Positions 1-5,582 of a stretch of 8,086 nucleotides of DNA are shown here, piece after piece (within the stretch, counting starts at the first letter, position 1; every line of letters starts with the position of its first letter). The translations under genes were made by a program, and so were the position numbers. A model generated the notes under the pieces. It was not told the DNA's origin. It made no database searches and worked only from the letters and a program-made list of their open reading frames with translations. Source of the stretch: Propionibacterium sp. (GTDB lineage: Bacteria; Actinomycetota; Actinomycetes; Propionibacteriales; Propionibacteriaceae); the NCBI GenBank assembly GCA_012837465.1, contig DURG01000279.1, positions 1 to 8,086 of the forward strand, read 5' to 3'.

Positions 1-2
1 GA

Positions 3-1676
3 TCAGCCGTCCTCGCGTGCCTTTTCGAGCTGGCGGGCGAAGTCCGCGATGCCGTAGATGTCCTTGGACTTCGCCACGGCGAAGACCTCGACGCCCTCGT
101 CCCTGATGGCCTGGGCGGTCTCATCGTCCCAAGCCAGCACGTTGACGTGATCACGGTGCCCGAGCTTCTTCGCATAGACGTGGGCAAGCGACGGCTGGCT
201 CAGGAACACGGCATCCCAGGCGCCCTCGTCCCAGCGGCTGCGCAGGGCCGGGTCGATCTCGTCGACGTCGGCCATGGTGTAGATCTCGCTGCGGTCGACG
301 GTGTAGCCCTTCTTGCGCAGGCCCTCCTCCAAGCGGGTCGAGAGCTGGTCGGCGCAGAGGATCACGACGCGCTGGTCTCCGTCCGGGTTCGGGAACTCCT
401 CCAGCATCTTCGTGGAGCTCGCGGTGCCCTCGGGGCTCAGGTCGACCTTGCGTCCTGAGTCCTCGACCGTGCGACGGGTGGTGGTGCCCATCGTGGCGAT
501 CTTGGTGGTCTCGGGGATGTCCCAACCGCGCTCGCGCAAGGCCCAGACTGTCATGCCGGACGGGATGACCACCCAGTCGGCGTCGCCGATGACGTTCTCA
601 GCGGACAGCAGCTTGGCCTCCTGCAACTGGACGCAGTCCACGCGGAGCTGGTTCTCGCGCATCGACTGGCTGAGCCTGCCCTCCTGGCGGGGCAGGAGCA
701 CGCGGATGCGGTCGTCGTCAGGGCTCTCCACGAAGAGTGAATCGTCCGCGTGGTCCGCGGTCATCTTGACCTCTTCGAGCGCCTCGTTCGAGATGAAGCG
801 ATCCGCGCGGCGCTGCTTGAGTGCCTCGGCCACGTTGTGGCCGGTGCGCTGCGCATGGTACTCCGAGGTTGGCAGGCCGATCTCGAGGACGGTGCGCTTG
901 GTGCCGTCGGTGGAGAAGACGCCGGCCTTGAGACCGAGAATGCCGCGTCGCGACGCCAAGGCGCCGACGGGGGCCAGGTAGGTGGTGCCGAGGCCGGTCA
1001 GCACGGCGCGCTCCGCCTCGATGCAGATGCGGGTCTCGACGTCGTCGAGCTCCTTGACCGCATTCAGCGTCTCCTCATCGTCCTTGCGGACCTCGAGGGC
1101 CAGGGCGCCCTGGCCGGGGGCAGGGAGGATGGGCAGGTACTCGGCGACGCGGTCCTCGAGGCCCAACGAGTGCACGCCGGCCGCGGAGACGACGACGGCG
1201 TCGAGGTCACCGGGCTCGAGGCGGCGCAGACGATCCTGCAGCGTGCCGCCGACGTCGACGAAGGTCAGGTCGGGACGCAGGGCCCGCAGCTGGGCCAAGC
1301 GGCGCAGCGAAGTGACGCCGACGCGCGACCGGCGCGGCAGCGCGGCCAGTGGCACGTTGTGGATGGAGCAGAATGCGTCACGGTGGTCGCCGCGTTGGAG
1401 GACGGCACCAATGGTGAAGTCTTCCGGCTTGTCGGACAGTGGGATGTCCTTCACCGAGTGCATGACCACGTCGACGTCGCCGCCGCGCAGCGATTCGCGC
1501 AGTTCCTTGGCGAAGACGCCGAGGGAATAGCCCTCTGCCATGTGGATGGTGTCCACGCTTTCCGTGGCCACGCGAACGATTTCGACGTCATGGCCCTGCC
1601 CCCGCAGGAGCTCGGCGACCATCTCGGAGCGTGCCAGCGCCAATGCCGAACCACGCGTACCCAACCGAAGCTTCAC
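3..1676 (-). CDS. Divergent HemC-HemD fusion paralogue lacking the dipyrromethane-cofactor cysteine (probably not an active hydroxymethylbilane synthase)
   Basis: A 557-residue protein with a porphobilinogen deaminase (HemC) fold at about residues 1-300, an acidic linker (about 305-323) and a uroporphyrinogen-III synthase (HemD)-like domain at about 324-552. It aligns almost without gaps with the canonical fusion in this operon (GTRGSALAL, LPAPGQGALALE, IEAERAVL). Kept are the HSVKDIP motif with catalytic Asp77, Arg125-Arg126 and Arg149. Lost are the cofactor cysteine, since GLGTTYLAP places Tyr233 where the neighbour has GLGGGCAAP with Cys233, and the arginine of DVRGN, which is Gly143. A classical deaminase reaction needs that cysteine, so activity is doubtful; a regulatory, scaffold or HMB-binding role, or activity of the HemD half alone, is inference. 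The GTG start at 1676 is chosen because GGAAGGA lies 6 nt upstream and homology begins there; an upstream extension to 1802 lies in hemL. It has 21 lysines against 5 in its paralogue. It ends with TGA and follows hemL by 35 nt. Confidence 0.9.
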   Translation of the reverse strand: MKLRLGTRGSALALARSEMVAELLRGQGHDVEIVRVATESVDTIHMAEGYSLGVFAKELRESLRGGDVDVVMHSVKDIPLSDKPEDFTIGAVLQRGDHRDAFCSIHNVPLAALPRRSRVGVTSLRRLAQLRALRPDLTFVDVGGTLQDRLRRLEPGDLDAVVVSAAGVHSLGLEDRVAEYLPILPAPGQGALALEVRKDDEETLNAVKELDDVETRICIEAERAVLTGLGTTYLAPVGALASRRGILGLKAGVFSTDGTKRTVLEIGLPTSEYHAQRTGHNVAEALKQRRADRFISNEALEEVKMTADHADDSLFVESPDDDRIRVLLPRQEGRLSQSMRENQLRVDCVQLQEAKLLSAENVIGDADWVVIPSGMTVWALRERGWDIPETTKIATMGTTTRRTVEDSGRKVDLSPEGTASSTKMLEEFPNPDGDQRVVILCADQLSTRLEEGLRKKGYTVDRSEIYTMADVDEIDPALRSRWDEGAWDAVFLSQPSLAHVYAKKLGHRDHVNVLAWDDETAQAIRDEGVEVFAVAKSKDIYGIADFARQLEKAREDG

Positions 1677-1682
1677 AAAAGA

Positions 1683-1689
1683 TCCTTCC
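1683..1689 (-). promoter_or_regulatory. Shine-Dalgarno of the second hemC-hemD-like gene
   Basis: GGAAGGA on the minus strand, 6 nt before the GTG at 1676. It decides the start against upstream in-frame codons inside hemL. The 35-nt gap 1677-1711 holds this site and no GC-rich hairpin followed by a T run, so readthrough from hemL is likely. Confidence 0.7.
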
Positions 1690-1711
1690 GAAGTGTTGCG
1701 CACCAAGCTTC

Positions 1712-2995
1712 TCACGAATCTGCGGCAGCCCGTGCCGCTCCCGGCAATGCGTCCGTGATGCGGGCCATCGCGGCGTCGTCGTGCGCGGCGGACAGGAACC
1801 ATGCCTCGAAGGCGGACGGCGGCAGCGCCACCCCGGCGTCGAGCATGGCGTGGAAGAAGCGCGCGAAGGCCGCGGAGTCCTGCGCCTTGGCGTCCTCGTA
1901 GTCGCGCACGTCTCCTTCACGGAAGAACACGGAGAACAGGTTGCCCGCACGCTGGATGGTGTGCGGCACTGAGGCAGCGCTGAGCGCCTCTGCCACGGCG
2001 GCCTGGAGTTCGGCGGAGCGACGGTTGACGTGGTCGTAGACGGTGTCGTCGACCAGGCGCAGCGTGGCCAGGCCCGCGGCGGTGGCCAGCGGGTTCCCCG
2101 ACAGTGTGCCGGCCTGGTAGACGGGGCCGACGGGGGCGAGCTGCTGCATGACCTCCTCGCGGCCGGCGAGCGCAGCCAGCGGCATGCCGCCGCCGACGAC
2201 CTTGCCGAAGGTGACGATGTCCGGCTCGTAGCCGCCCTCGAAGCCGAGCCAGCCGCCGGGGCCCACCCGGAAGCCGGTGAGCACCTCGTCGAGGATCAGT
2301 AACGCGCCGTGGCGGCGGGTGATCTCCCGGAGCGCGGCGTTGAAACCGTCGGCCGGTGCCACGACGCCCATGTTGCAGGGTGCGGCCTCGGTGATCACGG
2401 CCGCGATGCGCTCCCCCGCCTCCGCGAACACGCGGGTCACTGCGTCGAGGTCGTTGTAGTCGACGACGATGGTGTCGCCCGCGGCGGCAGCGGTCACGCC
2501 TGCGGAACCGGGCAGACCCTGCGTGGCGACGCCCGAGCCTGCGGCGGCCAGCAGCGCATCGGAGTGGCCGTGGTAGCAGCCGGCGAACTTCACGATCGTG
2601 TCGCGTCCGGTGACGCCGCGCGCCAGGCGGATGGCAGTCATGGTCGCCTCGGTGCCCGTGGACACGAAGCGGACCTGCTCGGCCACCGGCACGCGGGCGC
2701 GGATGGCCTCGGCGAGCTCGACCTCGGCCAAGGTGGGAGCGCCGAACGACAGGCCGCGGATGGCGGCCTCGCGAACCGCCTCCACCACCTCGGGGTGCGC
2801 GTGGCCCAGCAGTGCCGGGCCCCAGGAGCACACGAGGTCGACGTACTCGCGGCCGTCGACGTCGACCACATGCGGGCCACGCGCCTCACGGATGAACACG
2901 GGATCTCCCCCGACGGAGCCGAAGGCGCGCACCGGGGACGAGACACCTCCCGGGATGATCGCCTTCGCCCGGTCGAACAGGTTCACTTCAGCCAC
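1712..2995 (-). CDS. hemL: Glutamate-1-semialdehyde 2,1-aminomutase
   Basis: This cytoplasmic PLP enzyme converts glutamate-1-semialdehyde to 5-aminolevulinate, the second committed step of the C5 route, and partners the divergently encoded HemA. The 427-residue length is normal for the family. Visible marks are IPGGVSSPVRAF near the N-terminus, STGTEA (112-117) for the PLP phosphate, YHGHSD (141-146), LDEV with Asp236 for the pyridine nitrogen, and FGKVVGGGMP with the PLP-binding Lys265, followed by YQAGTLSGNP (293-302). The first GTG at 2995 is chosen because GAGGAG lies 8 nt upstream; a second in-frame GTG at 2986 would give a GTGA junction with the hemB stop but is 17 nt from that site. 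The gene overlaps the end of hemB by 13 nt, so translation is probably coupled. Confidence 0.97.
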   Translation of the reverse strand: MAEVNLFDRAKAIIPGGVSSPVRAFGSVGGDPVFIREARGPHVVDVDGREYVDLVCSWGPALLGHAHPEVVEAVREAAIRGLSFGAPTLAEVELAEAIRARVPVAEQVRFVSTGTEATMTAIRLARGVTGRDTIVKFAGCYHGHSDALLAAAGSGVATQGLPGSAGVTAAAAGDTIVVDYNDLDAVTRVFAEAGERIAAVITEAAPCNMGVVAPADGFNAALREITRRHGALLILDEVLTGFRVGPGGWLGFEGGYEPDIVTFGKVVGGGMPLAALAGREEVMQQLAPVGPVYQAGTLSGNPLATAAGLATLRLVDDTVYDHVNRRSAELQAAVAEALSAASVPHTIQRAGNLFSVFFREGDVRDYEDAKAQDSAAFARFFHAMLDAGVALPPSAFEAWFLSAAHDDAAMARITDALPGAARAAADS

Positions 2996-3948
2996 TTCGC
3001 CAACTCCTCTGCCCAGTACGTGAGCACGATGTCTGCACCGGCCCGCACGATCGCGGTCACCGATTCGGTCACTGCCGCGCGGCGGTCGATCCAGCCCTGG
3101 TGGGCCGCGGCCTCCACCATCGCGTACTCCCCCGACACCTGATAGGCCGCGACCGGCACGTCGGACGCCGCGGCCACGTCGCTCAGCACGTCCAGGTAGT
3201 ACCCGGCGGGCTTGACCATCACCATGTCGGCGCCCTCGGCGAGGTCGAGCTCGGCCTCGCGCAGCCCCTCGCGTCGGTTCGCGGGGTCCTGTTGGTAGGT
3301 GCGCCGGTCACCGTCGAGCGTCGAGGCGACCGCCTCGCGGAACGGGCCGTAGAAGGCGGAGGCGTACTTCGCGGCGTAGGCAAGGATCGCGGTGTCCTGG
3401 AAGCCCTCGCCGTCCAGGCCCGCGCGAATGTGGACCACCTGGGCGTCCATCATCCCCGATGGGGACACGACGTGCGCGCCGGCCTGCGCCTGCGCGATGG
3501 CCATGGAGACGTAGGCCGCAAGCGTCGCGTCATTGTCGACGGTGCCGTCAGCCGCGAGGAACCCGCAGTGCCCGTGGGTGGTGAACTCGTCGAGGCAGGT
3601 GTCGGCCATGATGACGGTGTCGTCGCCGACGGCGTCGCGCACGACGCGCAGCCCGCGCTGCAGGATGCCGTCCTCGGCCCACCCGGCCGAACCCTGCAGA
3701 TCCTTGGCGGCGTCGTCGGGGACGCCGAAGAGCATCAGCCCGCCGACGCCCGCGGCCACGGCGGACTCGGCTGCCCTGGCCACCTCGGCGAGCCCGTGGC
3801 GGCGCACGCCGGGCATGGAGGTGATCTCGCCGGGCACGTCGGAGACGAACATGGGCAGCACCAGTTGGGACGGGCGCACCTCGACCTCGCGGACCAGGCG
3901 GCGCATGGCCGGGGTGGTGCGCAGGCGGCGGGGGCGGAACTGGATCAT
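2983..3948 (-). CDS. hemB: Porphobilinogen synthase (5-aminolevulinate dehydratase)
   Basis: Condenses two 5-aminolevulinate molecules into porphobilinogen in the cytoplasm, normally as a homo-octamer. The 321-residue length fits the family. The two Schiff-base lysines are present: Lys194 in YAAKYASAFYGPFR and Lys246 in MVMVKPA. The metal-site segment DTCLDEFTTHGHCG (116-129) carries Cys118, Asp120 and Cys128, so the middle ligand of the three-cysteine zinc site of the E. coli type is aspartate. The distal residues, VSPSGMMD and AYQVSGEYAM, are also typical. The ATG at 3948 is chosen because GAGGGG lies 6 nt upstream and the family N-terminus (RPRRLRTTPAMRRLVRE) begins just after it. It starts 2 nt after the hemCD stop and its end overlaps hemL, which places it centrally in the coupled operon. 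Confidence 0.97.
   Translation of the reverse strand: MIQFRPRRLRTTPAMRRLVREVEVRPSQLVLPMFVSDVPGEITSMPGVRRHGLAEVARAAESAVAAGVGGLMLFGVPDDAAKDLQGSAGWAEDGILQRGLRVVRDAVGDDTVIMADTCLDEFTTHGHCGFLAADGTVDNDATLAAYVSMAIAQAQAGAHVVSPSGMMDAQVVHIRAGLDGEGFQDTAILAYAAKYASAFYGPFREAVASTLDGDRRTYQQDPANRREGLREAELDLAEGADMVMVKPAGYYLDVLSDVAAASDVPVAAYQVSGEYAMVEAAAHQGWIDRRAAVTESVTAIVRAGADIVLTYWAEELAKWLK
3004..3009 (-). promoter_or_regulatory. Shine-Dalgarno of hemL
   Basis: GAGGAG on the minus strand, 8 nt before the GTG at 2995 and inside the end of hemB. It favours the longer hemL start over the GTG three codons downstream. Confidence 0.65.
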
Positions 3949-3950
3949 GG

Positions 3951-5582
3951 CTATCCCCTCGGGAGGTTGGCGATGGCGTGGATGAGACCGGCGGCGTCCT
4001 GCGTCTCCGCCTCGGCGGCGACCTCGACCCCCAGCCCACGGAGGGCAGCCGCAGACGGCGGCCCGAAGGCGACGACGTGGACGCCCTGGGGCCAGCCGAG
4101 CAGGGAGTCGATGGCTCGGGCCATGGATCCCGACAGGATGGCAACCGCGTCGAACAGGCACAGGTCGTACTCGTTGCGGAGCTTGCCCGGCAGGTCGTCG
4201 ACCGGCTCCATGGTGTAGACGGGGTACTGGTCGACGGAGTAGCCCTTGGCACGCAGCCCGTCGGCCAGCACCGGTGAGGACAGCGCGGAGCCGGGGATGA
4301 CGACACGGCCCTGGCCCGCGGGCCACGCCTCGACGAGCGTGGCTGCGCTGGCGGCGCCCTCCGGCACGAGGTCGATCTCGATGCCCCGATCACGGGCGGC
4401 CGTTGCGGTGGCGGTGCCGACGGCGGCGACCTTGGCGTCGGAGGGGATCTCCATGCCAAGTTCTGCCAGCACGTCGACGGTGGCTGGCGAGGTGAGCGCC
4501 ACCCAGTCGGCGTCGCGGAGGCTGCCGCCGGGGCGCAACGTCACGCGACGCTGGACGGGTTCGGCGACCACCTCGGCGCCCGCGGCACGCAGCGCGCCGA
4601 CGAGGGCGCCGGCGTCTGCCCGCGGGAAGAAGATCCGCAGCCCCGCAAGCACGTTGTCGCCTCCCCACAGGGAGGAGTCGTCGTGCAGGTCCGCCAAGCG
4701 GGAGGGACGGGTCTCCCCGAGATCTGCGACCTTCGCCGCACCGAGTCGGGCCAGCTCCTCGGCTGCGATCTGGCCCGCCCTGTCGGTGAGGGTGACGCGA
4801 GTGACGGTAGACGACCCGCCGTCGAGAGCGAAGACGCCGGCCTCCAACTCCTCGTCGTGGCCAAACGCAGCGATGGGGGCCGCGCAGCCGCCGCCGAGGC
4901 CGGCGAGCACTGCACGTTCCGCCTCCACGGCCAAGCGGGTGGGCGCGTGGTCGAGGGCGGCGAGTTCGGCGGCGACCTCGTCATCGTTGCTTCGGCACTC
5001 CAGCGCCAAGGCGCCCTGGCCGGGGGCGGGCAGGATGTCCAGGTGGTCGGTGATGTGCTCGGCCATGCCGAGGCGCTGCAGGCCGGCGGCGGCCAGGACC
5101 ACGGCGTCGAGATCGTCGGTTCCGACACGAGCCAGGCGGGTGCCGACATTGCCGCGCACGTCGACATAGAGCAGATCGGGACGTTGGGCCCGCAACTGCG
5201 CGACGCGGCGGGGCGAGCCCGTGCCGACGCTGGAACCGGGCTCCAGTTCGGCGAAGGTGAGGCCGTCGCGGGCGCACAGGGCGTCGCGAGCATCGGCGCG
5301 TTCGGGCACAGCCGCAATCATCAGGCCGGGCACGGGTGCGGTGGGCAGGTCCTTGAGCGAGTGGACGGCGAAGTCGCACTGCCCGTCGAGCAGCGCCACG
5401 CGCAGTTCGGCGGCGAACACCCCGATGCCACCCACGCGGGCCAGGGAGCCGCGCTCCACGTCCCCCGACGTGCGGATGCGGACCAGCTCCACCTCGTGAC
5501 CTCGAACGCGCAGGGCGTCGGCCACCTGCTCCGACTGCGCGACGGCCAACGCGGAACCCCTGGTGCCGAGCCGCAGCCTCAT
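3951..5582 (-). CDS. hemCD: Bifunctional hydroxymethylbilane synthase / uroporphyrinogen-III synthase (HemC-HemD fusion)
   Basis: A 543-residue fusion catalysing two consecutive steps: polymerisation of four porphobilinogens to hydroxymethylbilane, then ring closure with D-ring inversion to uroporphyrinogen III. The HemC part (about 1-298) has GTRGSALAV, HSLKDLP with catalytic Asp78, GTGSPRR (Arg125-Arg126), DVRGNVGTRL (Arg143, Arg149), LPAPGQGALALE and GLGGGCAAPIAA, in which Cys233 should carry the dipyrromethane cofactor. A linker (about 299-312) leads to the HemD part (about 313-540), with the weakly conserved family marks DWVALTSPATV, AAVGTATATAARDRG, VPEGAASAATLVEAWP and KGYSVDQYPVYTM. 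The ATG at 5582 overlaps the hemY TGA as ATGA, so it is probably coupled although no good Shine-Dalgarno is seen. Fusion keeps the unstable intermediate close to the second active site (inference). The gene ends with TAG, 2 nt before hemB. Confidence 0.95.
   Translation of the reverse strand: MRLRLGTRGSALAVAQSEQVADALRVRGHEVELVRIRTSGDVERGSLARVGGIGVFAAELRVALLDGQCDFAVHSLKDLPTAPVPGLMIAAVPERADARDALCARDGLTFAELEPGSSVGTGSPRRVAQLRAQRPDLLYVDVRGNVGTRLARVGTDDLDAVVLAAAGLQRLGMAEHITDHLDILPAPGQGALALECRSNDDEVAAELAALDHAPTRLAVEAERAVLAGLGGGCAAPIAAFGHDEELEAGVFALDGGSSTVTRVTLTDRAGQIAAEELARLGAAKVADLGETRPSRLADLHDDSSLWGGDNVLAGLRIFFPRADAGALVGALRAAGAEVVAEPVQRRVTLRPGGSLRDADWVALTSPATVDVLAELGMEIPSDAKVAAVGTATATAARDRGIEIDLVPEGAASAATLVEAWPAGQGRVVIPGSALSSPVLADGLRAKGYSVDQYPVYTMEPVDDLPGKLRNEYDLCLFDAVAILSGSMARAIDSLLGWPQGVHVVAFGPPSAAALRGLGVEVAAEAETQDAAGLIHAIANLPRG
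3955..3960 (-). promoter_or_regulatory. Shine-Dalgarno of hemB
   Basis: GAGGGG on the minus strand, 6 nt before the hemB ATG at 3948 and inside the last codons of the hemC-hemD fusion. It supports this ATG and coupling to the upstream gene. Confidence 0.6.
4650..4675 (-). promoter_or_regulatory. Possible internal ribosome binding site and hairpin at the HemC/HemD boundary
   Basis: On the minus strand, GGGGAGG (4666-4660) sits 7 nt before an in-frame GTG (4652-4650, codon 311) exactly where the HemD domain begins. Initiation there would give a separate 233-residue HemD polypeptide. The GGGAGG is also the right arm of a perfect 6-bp hairpin with CCTCCC (4675-4670) and a 4-nt loop, which could hide the site. 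The match is stronger than at any true start in this operon, but the bases also encode a Trp-Gly-Gly-Asp stretch, so chance is possible. Confidence 0.3.

Noticed and set aside
3..1676. The second fusion as a decaying pseudogene
   Set aside because: The frame is open for 557 codons with a ribosome binding site, and most family motifs are intact; selective loss of a few active-site residues fits altered function better than decay, although one sequence cannot prove it.
1677..1711. Possible terminator or operator between hemL and the second fusion
   Set aside because: Only short imperfect symmetry is present (GTG...CAC around 1693-1703 and two AAGCTT hexamers, 1704-1709 and 1668-1673); no stable GC stem followed by a T run.
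1677..1802. A 42-residue N-terminal extension of the second HemC-HemD protein from an ATG at 1802
   Set aside because: It lies inside the end of hemL, is arginine-rich as shadow translations in GC-rich DNA are, and a good Shine-Dalgarno precedes the GTG at 1676 where family homology begins.
750..1901. Long plus-strand reading frames antisense to the hem genes (also at 2309-3142, 3100-4218, 4683-5837, 5825-7093 and 6763-7821)
   Set aside because: These mirror codon third-position GC bias of the true genes, show no recognisable domains and are covered by confidently identified genes on the minus strand.
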